Assembly: GCA_964036275.1 (NCBI GenBank)
Contig: OZ038433.1
Span: forward strand, 24,402,985 to 24,466,984
Source: Litoditis marina
Lineage: Eukaryota > Nematoda > Chromadorea > Rhabditida > Rhabditidae
Reading direction: 5' to 3'
DNA length: 64,000 nt
This document shows positions 39,030 through 50,139 of the stretch, piece by piece (the first letter of the stretch is position 1; each line of letters starts with the position of its first letter). Under the pieces are notes generated by a model. That model saw only the letters and a list, made by a program, of their open reading frames with translations. It was not told the origin of the DNA and ran no database searches. Position numbers and translations under genes: made by a program.

Positions 39030-40594
39030 TTAAGTTTTGATATTTCAAGTTTGAGACTTAAATTATCCCAAATCTCAACAGTCGTCTAATACGGTAATCG
39101 CCAAAATGACGCGACTATAAAAACACGTTCTCTAATTGACAATCTTCAGAAAAGTCTTTAAAAATATAGGTAAACTTTTCTTCGAAATATAAAAAAAGTT
39201 ATGGTTGCGTTGACTACAGACTGGTTGAATACAGGTTTACACAAATGGAAGACTGTGTGCACAGCAGATTGTGCAACCATAGTGAAGAAATCAAAATATT
39301 GATTTTTGGCTGAGTCACAACGGAAAGTCGGTAAATGCGTGGGCACTCTTATCTGTCTTATCGGAAAAATAGTTTCAAAGTGAAAGTAAACGTGGAAAAT
39401 ATTTGACAGATCATCACCTGAAATTGCTCAGTTTTGTACATTTTTCGAGATTTCCCAATCCCATAACAAACGACTGTGACGTTCTGCAGATCAAGTGTGC
39501 AGTGAAAAATCATAAACTCTGAGTTAAACAGTTCCAAAGGGTCGTTTTGCAATTCTGAGGGTGCAGAAACAGTGTTTTACAAATATTTGCATCAGATTAC
39601 TTTCATTTATTTGTGAAAGAATGAAAGAAAAACTATATTGGAAAACTTATTTACAACACAATACAATACAATACAATACAAAACAATACAATACAATACA
39701 ATACACGCTTCATTTTTCTCCCGTATCACTGGGTGTTATGTGAAGATGGTTGGCGTCAATAGTGCGCTGGGAGTTCCGAGGAAAGGGATCGTCTAGCATA
39801 CATCTTATTCTAGAATTTGTATCCCGTACCGTTTACTCAGAAAGATTATCGAAAAGGTTACAATAATGGTCAAAAACAAATACAAACTTTTTTGAAGAAG
39901 CGACACAAAATGAGTAGCAAAATCGCTATGTTAGATTTTTTTTTCATTTGAGTCCAACTCTCCTGTGACTTCCTTGCTTATCACACGGGTTCGTTGAGTT
40001 CGTACGCTGGCCCAACTAGTGAAGAAAACATGTTTATCTATCAACCTAGCTGAGAAACGCCAACTTTCGCTTACCCTTGAAAAAAACGCTTATTGAGGGC
40101 GCTGAAACGATTGGCGCCGATGTAACGAGTTTTATACTAAAAGTAGATCGAATAGTCACGCAAAGTTAGCATTCTAACGAACAATCATGAATTTTGTAAT
40201 TGCACGTTTCTAAGTTTTGCTGTGTTCACCTGACTGTGCAATTCACTAACAGTATACATCGCGCGCAATACCGAGGTTTCCCATGCTTGTGGGCGTATTT
40301 TTGCGAGCGCAAAACGCGCGCGAAAAAAGACTGAACTCTGCGACCACTCTCCGCATGTTTACAGCGCACATTTGGCAAATTCTCCACCTTTGAACGATTT
40401 GCAATCATGATCGTTGATGCTCTTTGAAGTCAGTTCGGCCAACTTTTGTATTTTTTCTGGGAATCAATTGATTTTTCGGCGAAACAATGACGTGACTACT
40501 TGAAATGAGCTGACTTTGAAGCAAAAAGGACTGAGAGAAGATGATTACGTTACGCATATATACGTTGTGATTCAATCACTGATTTCCAAACAAA
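39030..40594. repeat. Intergenic stretch with (ACAAT)n microsatellite
   Basis: A pentanucleotide repeat of about ten ATACA units lies at 39654-39706. No gene is supported elsewhere. This stretch probably contains the promoter of the peptide gene at 40595, but I see no element that I can name. Confidence 0.6.
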
Positions 40595-41379
40595 ATGCGT
40601 GCTCTTCTTCTTTGTTTGCTGGTTGTTGTTTCTCTTCTCTGCCTCGTCGAGGTGACCGAAGCATGTGAGTTTAACTGCGAAATTAAAACTAGGAACTAAG
40701 AATGTAGTACGTGATTAGGTATCAGTAGTCGTTTTTGATAAGTATAACACGTTTTGTGTGGCTCACGTGTGACTAGCGGTATAGTACTTGGACAGAAGAG
40801 AGTGTATGGAAAACGTTCACAACTGATTGTTTCGAAAGTAAATGAACACAACCATTACATGTTCTTTCGTCAGGTTTGTGAAATGAAAAAGCTTGTTCTA
40901 CGATCATCGGTTGTACTACGACCGCTCAAACATTTTCTGCTTCACTGAAACGTGATACATCAGTCATAGTTGAATCACTTATGATGCGCATAGCTTCAAA
41001 TAAACCTTTTGTAAGTATTCCGTTTGTGTGTATGGTTTTCGTTACCAACAAATCTTTAGACACCTCCTCACATCCAGTCTTCTCATCCTTTTCTGGTCAC
41101 GAGAAAAGCACGGTACGAATATAACTCTAATCTTCTCACTAAACAGAGAAACCCAGCCGCTTCACTCCCTTGACGTCGGTAATAAATTGTAAAAAATACA
41201 TTTCTTTGAATGTTACGACAAATATTTCCTAACTTTCTCTGTATTCCATAGATATAATCGTTTTTCCAGGGGGTTACTATGCCGGTTACGGTCATTACCG
41301 CGGTGGTTATCGTCGTCAAATGTATCACAGAATGATGTACGGTCGAATGTATCACCCCTACTCGATGTACGGGAAATGA
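40595..41379 (+). CDS. Secreted Gly/Tyr/Met-rich short peptide precursor
   Basis: Two exons, 40595-40664 and 41270-41379, joined in phase 1 (donor GTGAGT, acceptor TTTTTCCAG), encode 59 residues. Residues 1-23 form a clear signal peptide (LLLCLLVVVSLLCLVEVTEA). The mature part, from Trp24, is rich in Gly, Tyr, Arg, His and Met, with WGYYAGYGHYRGGYRR, then two MYHR/MYHP-like and two MYG motifs, ending MYGK. Nematodes have families of short secreted Gly/Tyr-rich peptides, including inducible epidermal antimicrobial peptides of the NLP/CNC type; this resembles them in size and composition only. The final GK could be an amidation signal after trimming of Lys. The intron is long (605 bases) for so small a gene. 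Confident as a secreted peptide; activity is inferred. Confidence 0.8.
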
Positions 41380-42322
41380 TTCCGAATTCTTACTGATATA
41401 CTACTGATCGATGTGATAATTTTTTCGAAATAGGGAAATGTTACATTTCAACTAATTCTTCGGTAATTGGTTTTTGAGCCTCCTGGGTCGAATTGTCACT
41501 GCAACGTAATTCACAATTCCAAACTCAAATAGAAAGTTCCTTCACGAACAAATTCGATGTATGTGAAGAAATATTGCTTTATTAATTTTCGTGTTAAAAT
41601 ATTCCAAATAGGGATTCGTTGCAAACCCGTTCAATTTCAAAGAACGAGCATTCTAATAATCTGTCCCAAGTGTGTTTGCGCCAACTTATGATTGTTCGTT
41701 CACCTGCGTAACAACTTAATAAGGGTGTAACTCAGGCGTTAGGAACATTCATTAGTTCTCCATGTTGTTGCATGAACTCGTCGGTTTTCAATTTGCTAAT
41801 AGACCCTCTCTCGGCTATTTTGAACAGAAGCTCGAATAATCGTGTAACTTTTCTAACATCTCTATCAGTTTTCAATTTGTTGAACCGTACCTTTCAGTAA
41901 CTTGTTTATCAATTTCAAAAAATCATTAATGAGTTCCCTCTAACAACTTTTTACCCCAATGGTTTTGCTTCACACTCCTCCATTGCTAGCCGTTCTTTGG
42001 CGCTCCCGACAGTGTTTCATTTTGGCTCATATGATGAAGTGATCAATTTAAAAATTGTCAAATTTATTCTAAGTTAGGCAGGTCCAAACCAACATGTAAT
42101 TTTCATTTCCCCAGGCAACCGTGTTCGTCTGTAGCAAAAATCTCATTTAATAACTATGTTATTAGAGATGAATAGGAAAGGCTCAATTTCGACAATTAGT
42201 TCGGTTGGTATAAACAAAATCTGCAAATATTCATTTATTTTCATCGTTGTATATGCACTAGTTTGTGAAAAACAACTGAACGTTAAAATTCGGAAACTAT
42301 TAACACCTGGTTACTAGTACAT
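41380..42322. other. Intergenic stretch, nothing recognised
   Basis: 3' flank of the peptide gene. No open frame or repeat is supported up to the SINE-like copy at 42323. Confidence 0.5.
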
Positions 42323-42519
42323 ATAGTCGTTGCCAATCGAAAGGCGGAAGGGTACTGTATATTTCACTTTCCGCTGTGTACGCACACATGCCTTCGATTC
42401 CAAAGCGTGCTGGTTATGTTATCTAATAGCGCCGTGATTACCGTCCTGCTACAAATCTTTTGCTCGCAGGTTCGATTCCGGCGAGAGACCGAAATTTGTA
42501 CATTTCGCACCCACTATAT
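42323..42519 (+). mobile_element. tRNA-derived SINE-like repeat, copy 1
   Basis: A pair of copies (this and 49530-49727, same strand) align over nearly 200 bases. The 5' part contains AAAGGCGGAAGGGTACTGTA and ACTTTCCGCTGTGTACGCAC. The 3' part resembles a tRNA, with TAATAGCGC as a degenerate A box and the perfect B box GGTTCGATTCC at 42469-42479. The anticodon stem is not preserved, so it is not a functional tRNA gene. Confidence 0.75.
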
Positions 42520-42842
42520 TATGTTTGTTCCACTGAAATGTTCTTGTGTTCATTCGACCGAGGAGACTAGTAAAATATTCGATTCTGCAAAGATGTTCCG
42601 TCGGAATACATATTTTTGTTATTCGTACGACCAAAAAACCTAGACTTTGACGTACTGATTCAAAATTTTATGAAGTTCAGTAGGTTTTCATAATGTCTTC
42701 TTCTATTCCCTATTGACCTATTATGAAAATTATTTCTCAAACACATCCATTGTTATCCTAATTATCCAATTATATGAGATTGACACTCCCACCTTTCAGA
42801 TATCGACGCCCACTTCAGATATTTTTTGTCAGAAGACTCAAA

Positions 42843-45282
42843 ATGGACATGCGTCAACATCTAGGAGGATTTGCCGAGTCGTACAAATGTCAGAAGACTC
42901 ACGGATATTTCGCTCTGCAAAGATATGTCTTCATCGGTCTCTGCATGTGCAGTAACATCTGTGGCGGACTGAGCATATACGTTCTGATCAAGATGAAGCA
43001 GTTGAATGCGTACCGCAACGTACTGCTCGCGCAGGTCATTTTACCACTCATTCTGGCTAATCATTTCTCTTTCATCTTCCAACCCAACCAAATCGTGCCG
43101 TATTTGGTTCTCTTCACCAGTGGAATCGCTCACCGACCAGCACTTCTCTGGTGGTTCTTCTACATAGCCGCCTTCGTTCTAGCGTCTACTTTCTGTCTTC
43201 TGGTCTATTCCCTCATTTTCAACGTCATTCTGGTACATGACATCACAAAACCAGGAATCATTGACGTGTTGAAGCGAGCGAAAAAACTCATTCTGCCCAT
43301 GTCTGTGGTCTACTTGGGCATGAATATGGGCTTTTTCTGGGCCTCCTTTGAATGGAATCAAGATCAACGAAATGACGAGATTGCCACCTGGGATCCAGAA
43401 ACAGCACAAATTCTGAGAGAAACGGCTGCCACATTCATTCAGGTAAGACATCTTCTCTGTTTTCCATTTCAAAGAAAATTACTTTTTTCTTACTTTCTCA
43501 CCACCGAGAATAAAGACAATGCTTTTTATTCAGTTTCTTTCTTTCCAAAACTCGTGAAGTCTCTCAATTTGAAATTGAATTCACTAAAAATCTGTGTTGC
43601 CGTTGAAAACTAATTCAATCGCTATCGGTACGCGAAATGTATCATTCGATTGTCTTGCAGAGAGAGCTATTCGAGCTATGAAAACATGTCACATATTTCA
43701 GGTTGAGAACAACATATTCATGAAAATTATCCTCGTAGAGCTGTGGTTTGGCGTACCGTTCGTGTTTTCAATACTCGTGGGACTTATTCTACTGTAAGTA
43801 TACCGTTTCATTACATGTTAACTCTCGCAGCTTTTAATAATTATTTTCTTATGAAAAATTATGAAAATTCCATCGAGAACGTTTTTGATTACAAAATACC
43901 TAACTTCGTGATGTGCGTCCGAAGCCACAATCGTCAAAGTTATAGTGTGGTGTAGGTTTATCTCTCGATTTCCAGAACGATACGAGAGATTCGTTCACGT
44001 CGGGGCGTGTCTTCTCAGAACGTGTACACATCTCAACTGGCGGTTTCGAAGATAATTATAGTCTACGTCATCATTGGATTCACGTGTCTCTGTGGACCGA
44101 TGCTGGCCCTGATTACGATCCCAGTGCTAAACATTCCATCTTCCTCATGGTGAGGCTCACTTACTCACACAGAAAGTAAACGAATTGATCAAATTTCGTT
44201 GTTGAATGTGGTTTGATTTCCGTACGTGCCCTAGTTTGCGAGTTTCGATCGATTAGCAACGAAACCAAATAACAGACTCCTCGCGTGCACGTAACATAGA
44301 CCGTATCCGATTGCTTACGTGAGAACGAGCATTATAGGTGTGAGAAATATGTACCTTAGACATATGACTAAATGTATACAATTACAATTTGTCAGTTCAC
44401 TTGATTTTCTCTTCGGGCATCTACATGCTTGAATTAATACTTATGGTTGAATGTGTGATGTTTGACTTAGGCTATAAATTCCAGTACAAGGAAGTCGACA
44501 ACGACTCAAGTTTTAACAGTGACTTAATACGTTCATGATTAGACGAGCTTACATCAACGACTAGATCAAAAACAGATAAAAATGGGGTTTTTATTGCAAG
44601 GAGAACTTTTAAATGTTTCACCTAATAATTCACTATTTCCGATAATAGAAATGCAGACATTTCGTAGACCTACCACATTTTCGAAAATTCGTTGAAAAAT
44701 TAGGTTAGCAGTTATACCAGCTGCTGCTAGCGGAGTTTGCTATTCATTTCACAAAATTTCATGAATTTACCTGCAGCATTCGCAGTTCACGGAGATCATT
44801 CGGAACGTTTACAAAAAATCATAAGATTGTTTCACTCAGACTACCTCCGGCTTCCGAATTACCACTTTGCACGTGGCATGAGCAATTATCTAGCAGGTAT
44901 CACAGGCTCCTAGATAACAAACGAACGCAGGTGAAATACAAAACTAAAACAAAACACACTAAATTCGAATAAATGAGGAACACTGCGAACAGAAAGATCA
45001 GTTTCTGGTGATAAATAGTGGTATGCGTGCAACACGTCACTTCTGTGCAGCGTGTTGAATCAATCAATTTCGTCGGAACAAGAGTCCTGATGGAATCCTA
45101 ATATTTTCAGTTCTCCCATCCTGCTGATGATCTACTCTCCAATGGTGTTGATGAACGTGTTCATGTTCATCAACTTTGTTTCCTTCATGAAGTCGTTCCG
45201 AAAACAACTGCTCGACTTGAATTTCTGCAGGAGAAAACCCAAACCGTCGGTTGCGGACATTGGGCAAATTCAGATTAAGTAG
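42843..45282 (+). CDS. Nematode seven-transmembrane chemoreceptor-like protein
   Basis: Four exons, 42843-43442, 43702-43793, 43976-44149 and 45111-45282, keep phases 0, 2 and 2 and give 345 residues, typical for nematode serpentine receptors. Seven hydrophobic segments are visible: RYVFIGLCMCSNICGGLSI, LLAQVILPLILANHFSF, WWFFYIAAFVLASTFCLLVY, LPMSVVYLGMNMGFFWASF, VELWFGVPFVFSILVGLIL, IIIVYVIIGFTCLCGPML and PMVLMNVFMFINFV. The cytoplasmic tail is basic (RKQLLDLNFCRRKPKP). The start is the ATG 11 bases after a TTTTGTCAG acceptor; an ATG two codons later is possible. The long unspliced first exon and overall plan resemble the Str/Srh/Sri superfamily, but I cannot fix the class. Such proteins are usually plasma-membrane receptors of sensory neurons. 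Intron 3 is 961 bases. Confidence 0.82.
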
Positions 45283-46008
45283 AACTTAGAACTTTGAAGA
45301 AATCACAGTGGAGAAATGATTTCCGAAAACATTGGAATAGCTGTAGCTTTGCCAATTGGGAAGTAAGCTTTATCAACATTACTGAGATTCAGATCTGAGA
45401 AAAAAGAAAAAAATTCCAAGTATATACTTCTAATTTTGTAAATACACGACTCGTATGTTTGTATTGTCTTTCTGTTCGTACACTGTTTTCTGTTGTAGAA
45501 TTTATTTTGAGGTATACGTCTGATTTATGTTGCCCGAGATAATAATACACTAGAACCGCTGATTGCAATTTGAAATTTTTCGAGATGGCAATTTAATTTA
45601 AGTTGTTATCTGAAAAATGCTCAACTCACTGAAACAGTATTTTTTTCAGAGTATGCACGCGTATAAAAAGAGGAAACGTATTCGAATAATACCAAGGTTG
45701 GAACTAGAAAAGCACGCTGCTCCCAGTGAATTGAATGCTAGTCTACACGGCTTAAACGTTCTGATGTACTTCGTCAAAGTCAAATTCACGTCATATTTGT
45801 GATGATGGTTGAACTTGAGAAGTGAAAGCATGTCTTATACATGAATATAGAGGTGTCATATAATTTGACAGGACATACATTGCCAATATTAATACACGAT
45901 AATTGACAAAAAGAACAATAACACTAAATACATATGATACACATCATAGAAGGTGAACAGTTGCGTGGAAAAAGTGTACAATGAGGTTCCATGCATAATT
46001 TTTCGCTA
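45283..46008. other. Intergenic region between convergent genes
   Basis: This lies between the receptor (+) and the ShKT gene (-). Overlapping small frames around 45617-45831 on both strands lack splice or compositional support. Confidence 0.5.
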
Positions 46009-48387
46009 TCAGTAGCACATGCGACAGGTGACGGGACAGTAGTACACCGCCGTTCCGTCGGGGTAGAATGGATTTGTGCAAAAACCAGCCCGAGCCCAGG
46101 ACGCACAACTGCAATCGAAAGTAAATATCAGTTTGCGTTATAACGTTCAACTTTTGTGAATGGAGTCAATAACTCTTAAATATTTTACGCTGCCAAAGGC
46201 CAAGGCTTTGAAAGATACGCGGTGGCCGTCTGCATGTTATGTCCACCACTTTGCGAATTATGCCTCTCCCTTCAACATACTATTATAGTTCGTTTCACCC
46301 ATCGATAGCCGCCAGGTACAGTACATTTTAATGGGCGGAGTCAACTGTGTTGGCGACCGGCCTAATCAAAATGGTTGCACGAGCTTGGTATCGAACTTAG
46401 CTGCGATAGGTGGCGCGGCGCCCGCAAGCAGCCGGCCTTCTGAACATGGTGGCCCGAGCTAAAAACAGTGATATCCAACCATATTTTCTGACCGTTTTTC
46501 AAAGTCCATTTTATCAAACAAAAAGTTGTTCAAATTATTCACCGATTATGTGCTAACCATTTGACCACAAAAGATGTGCAAAAATCTGAAAATAACCACT
46601 TTTTGAATGTTTATTTGTAATGAAAAGACTGGCAAGTTGCCAGATCAGTCGTCTGCAATATAGGGTGCGCTCGGCCAGCATGGCTGACTGCTATTAATGA
46701 GTGAAACGAACTATACGCCGGTTGAACTACACTTTCTGGCATGTGAAAATGTAACTGAAAAACGATGGTATAGCTCAAAAGATGTACAGAAACCATTGTA
46801 GTTTGCGACTGCGCTAGCACTCGACTAAGTAGTCAGGCAAAGCAAGAAGTAACTACTTTCACACCATAAAAAACCATGCATGAAAAAAGAAATCATGCAT
46901 AGAAGCTAAAACTGACCGGAAACTCAACCGACTACAGTGCACACGAACATTGTTTCACGGATAATTGCGGATTCAATCATCCAACATTTAACATGAACCA
47001 TTCGGGGGAAAAGATGGTCAAATTTAAAAACTAACTTATCATTCCGGTCCTTGCAGTTTGGACCACAATAGTGACAACTCAATGCACAGTTGCTGAAAAT
47101 GGAATTATAATAAAGGAATGAAAACGATTATACCATTATTGTCTGCTGTTGTGTTTCTCACTAGAACATCTAAACTTTCTGTGTACTTGGATAAAAAAAT
47201 ATTGTGTAACAAAGAAAGGCGAACGAGAGTTCTAGAACATTTCCAATGAACAATGATCTAATAATTTCGCATCCTACATTGCCATAAGAATAGATAAGTC
47301 AGAATGAATGCTCAAAATTATGTTAGAGTATTGAAAAAACATACTTTTTCAAAAATGGGTATTGGTTAGTGTCTGCGCAATCGTAGTTACTACAGTCGAC
47401 TGTGGCATTATTGCGACACTGAGGGAGCGTAACTGGAACAAAGATTAGAAAATGGGACAGAAACCGAAATAGTTTGAAATGTTTGGTCTTTTGATTGTCG
47501 CTGAAACAATTTTTCACTTGGTTGTCATTGGAATCAACAACTTGTATTGACAACTTGAGATGTTTTTAGACATCAAATCATAAGTTATCATCTCGTCGCT
47601 AGTTCGATTGTTATACAGAATATTGATAAACTCATTATTATTATTATTATGTTTAACAATCTTCACATCGATACTCAGACATACCCGGGGAAGTAAGAGG
47701 GGTACTTAAAGGGGCGTGGCTCATCTAATTTCGATATAAAACAGTTTTGCGAAAAACAGACTTGAAGGGGGACAACAGAATCTGGCACTTAGAGGGTAAA
47801 TAAAAGTGACTTAGAGGGGGAGGACGGGCGCGGGGATGATGTGGGCCGAAAAGAAGCAGTTTATGACATCGCACCGTGTGAGTTTCATTTTGCGTAAGTG
47901 AGTTTCATGCCGCTATGTGTGGCGAGTTCGAATACACTCTAAAATCTTGCTCTAAACCTATTTTCAATCAAACATGGAAATGCTGGTAGTTAGAGGGTGA
48001 TGCTGGTCTAGAGTTTCCACGGTTATCCCGGCTTTTGTCATAGAGTATCTGCAATCGTGATGCACGGTTCGAACAATTGGAATGATATAACTACCTCACC
48101 TGTAGTTGTTGATGGGGTTGAAGTCGTTCCTGGAATAATAAGCGGGTTTGTTGGTGGAGTTATTCATAAATGTGTAGCAAGTAAGTAATAATAAATGTCC
48201 AATATGTATATAAATTCATAAATGTGTAGCAAGTAAGTAATAAGTTCAGTAATAAATGTATGATGAACACCGCCTCGTAACGAAGCGACGTGAATAAATA
48301 AATATGAAATATAAATATGAAGTAAGACGTAGAATAAGAGTGATTTGACTACCTCACCTGTAGTTGTTGATGGGGTTGACGTCGCTC
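46009..48387 (-). CDS. Secreted ShKT-domain protein with Thr-rich linker, 5' incomplete
   Basis: Exons in order: 48358-48387, 48100-48129, 47345-47432, 47036-47092, 46009-46108, with consistent phases. The first two are 30-base duplicates, each encoding a TSTPSTTT linker. The rest encodes two ShKT-type six-cysteine modules. The first runs from CRNNATVDCSNYDC through NCALSCHYC, and the second from CKDRND through CASWARAGFC to YYCPVTCRMC, stopping one residue later. ShKT modules in nematodes are common in secreted proteins, often beside enzyme or mucin-like parts. I could not find the signal-peptide exon upstream of 48387, so the N-terminus is missing from the model. A TA-flanked MITE occupies the last intron and a LINE-like tail lies between the duplicated exons. 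Confidence 0.75.
46284..46715. mobile_element. TA-flanked MITE in the ShKT gene
   Basis: The ends are TATAGTTCGTTTCACCCAT (left) and ATGAGTGAAACGAACTATA (right), inverse copies of each other with about one mismatch. TA at both outer borders fits a Tc1/mariner-type 2-bp duplication. The interior (about 430 bases) includes a GC-rich part near 46410 and has no coding capacity. Confidence 0.8.
48166..48316. repeat. Short tandem duplicate and LINE-like 3' tail
   Basis: ATAAATGTGTAGCAAGTAAG occurs twice (about 48168 and 48220), with a related piece at about 48426. At 48258-48316, GATGAACACCGCCTCGTAAC followed by GAAGCG and TGAATAAATAAATATG repeats the tail of the element at 34310-34690. It lies in the intron between the two duplicated Thr-rich exons of the ShKT gene. 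Confidence 0.65.
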
Positions 48388-48633
48388 CTGAAATAATAAA
48401 CGAACATTTCGATATAGTTGTTTAATAATGTGTAGCAAGTGAGACAACGGTTACCCAAATAACAGTTCACTTTGCTCTGATCAGTAGGGTGCTAGTCAAC
48501 GCTGTGAAAACGGTTGCAACCCGACACACCGGAATGATAGAGGTTGGAACATGAGTGAACATTTAGCCTGCATTTTATCTTATTTATAGGTCGAACACGC
48601 ATGACGCACGTTACAGAACTGTGTTGTTTCTAG

Positions 48634-49124
48634 TTGTAAAGGATCTTGTGCAGGAGAAGTGCTGCCAGATAAAAACAACGCGGTATCTATTGTTGCATAG
48701 GTTTGTTAGGGCGATCAGTACAAGTATGTCACGTGCGCGACCACAGTGAAGTACGTTAACAGCAAACACCAGGTATCACATATGTTTTTGATGTTATTTT
48801 CCAGTGTTGATGCAGCTTACCAGAAGTCGTGTTGATCGGTATAACAACTGTCTGAAGTTCCAAAACGGAGTCCCTATCTATGTGGAGAGCAAACAACACT
48901 GTTGGTACAACGAGTATGCCTGTAAATATTCTTTCTCAACGGTTCAACAACTTCAAAGAGTAGTCATGGTTGGTTATGAGATGTGAATGAACAATGGAAA
49001 AATCGTTGTTTGAAACAATTGTTTACAAACGTTGTATACTTTGTTCTAGCCGGTGGTTCTGTCGTTCAAGCAGTATGGTGTTGATGACTACGAAGTACAG
49101 TTTATAGTTCCCAACAAACGCTGA
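48634..49124 (+). CDS. Possible small Cys-containing gene, unidentified
   Basis: Three exon-like pieces join in frame: 48634-48682 (CKGSCAGEVLPDKNNA, entry phase 2), 48816-48968 and 49050-49124, the last two with matching phase 0. The donor of the second is GTTGGT, a form used elsewhere in this window, and the acceptor of the third is TTGTTCTAG. The translation contains NNCLKFQNGVPIYVE, HCWYNEYACKYSFS and SFKQYGVDDYEVQFIVPNKR before the stop. Four or more cysteines suggest a secreted product, but no signal peptide exon was found and no family is recognised. The first piece is the least certain. It is divergent from the ShKT gene, with less than 300 bases between them. Confidence 0.45.
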
Positions 49125-49529
49125 TTTACGTAAAAAACAACCAATTCACTCCTCGGTATACCAAAAACACAAAGTTTAAACTCACCAAACAACATCATCC
49201 TAAGGAGAACTGAATTTGAAAAAGTTCTCGGTTGAGATAAGTATTCAGTAGAACTGTTCAATGACGGTATAATATAGATATTGGTTTGCGGCAAATCGGC
49301 TTATTTGTCCAATTCCCTATTTGCTATCAGCAAAAAGAGACTAGAAGACCTTTGTCATTATTAGTCCATATCGCACACAAAAAGTGACGATTTTGTATAG
49401 TGGTTGGTGCTCCTGTTGATAACGCTCAAATTCAGAGTGAGTTCGAATACATTGTTACATTATTGTTGTATATTGTTGTAGAACGGTTGTAGCAGCGCTA
49501 TCCAACTTTTTGTTGAGTTGTAAATCGTT
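49125..49529. other. Spacer with a tRNA-like fragment at 49397-49452
   Basis: TAGTGGTTGGTGC resembles an A box and GAGTTCGAATAC a B box, 30-odd bases apart, on the plus strand. The anticodon stem does not pair, so I read it as a tRNA-derived repeat fragment. A similar GAGTTCGAATACA stands at 47930-47942. Confidence 0.4.
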
Positions 49530-49727
49530 CTATAGTCGTCGCCCACGGAAAGGCGGAAGGGTACTGTATATCTCACTTTCCGCTGTGTACGCACACTTGC
49601 CTTCTATTCCAAAGCTTGGCCGTTATGTGCTCTAATAGCGCAGGGGTTAGCGCTCTGCTACGAAACTTTTGCTCGCCGGTTCGATTCCAGCGAGAAACAG
49701 AAATTTATAAATTTGGCACTCACTATA
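49530..49727 (+). mobile_element. tRNA-derived SINE-like repeat, copy 2
   Basis: This is collinear with 42323-42519. The tRNA-like part is better preserved here: the A box TAGCGCAGGGG lies at 49636-49646 with a complementary GCGC/GCGC D-stem, and the B box GGTTCGATTCC at 49678-49688. The anticodon stem is mismatched. The 5' portion with GGCGGAAGGGTACTG is conserved with copy 1. Confidence 0.78.
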
Positions 49728-50139
49728 GAGTAATTCTTTACGTACTTCTTAACTGTAGTTCTAACCGCAATGTCGCCTATAAACATAAACCAGCCAATCA
49801 TTTTTTCTGCAATGTTTTGGGGATGAGACCTCTTCTCTGACCTCTTCTGACCTCTTCTCTCTTATCTCGATCGTGAGAATAAAACTGACCAGCATGCATG
49901 TTTTAGTGCTTCTACCCTTTTTTCTCAACACAAACAAGTGAAACTAGATAGTGCAGAATCGTGCTGAATTGCAAAGTACGGCCGTTTCTTATCTATATTT
50001 CTACACTGTCAGCATATTTTGGGGGAATCGTCTTAAACTCAGCAAAACACGATTCAGTCATGTTAGTTTTCACGTTTCATATGTATTGTTTCAGTTTGCT
50101 GTTTAACTTTGTTCCAAACACCTAGAAGTTTGGGCTCAG
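49728..50139. other. Upstream region of the VWA-lectin gene
   Basis: A GACCTCTTCT repeat occurs three times near 49828-49860. No gene is supported. This stretch probably contains the promoter of the gene at 50140. Confidence 0.45.

Noticed and set aside
45064..45267. Minus-strand ORF in the receptor gene
   Set aside because: Antisense shadow of the last receptor exon, whose phase and TM7 are clear.
49397..49452. Possible tRNA gene with A and B boxes
   Set aside because: The anticodon and acceptor stems do not pair; it is more likely a tRNA-derived repeat fragment.
49636..49700. Possible functional tRNA (GAA anticodon position)
   Set aside because: The D-stem and B box are good, but the anticodon stem has three mismatches and the whole unit is repeated at 42323 with further decay.
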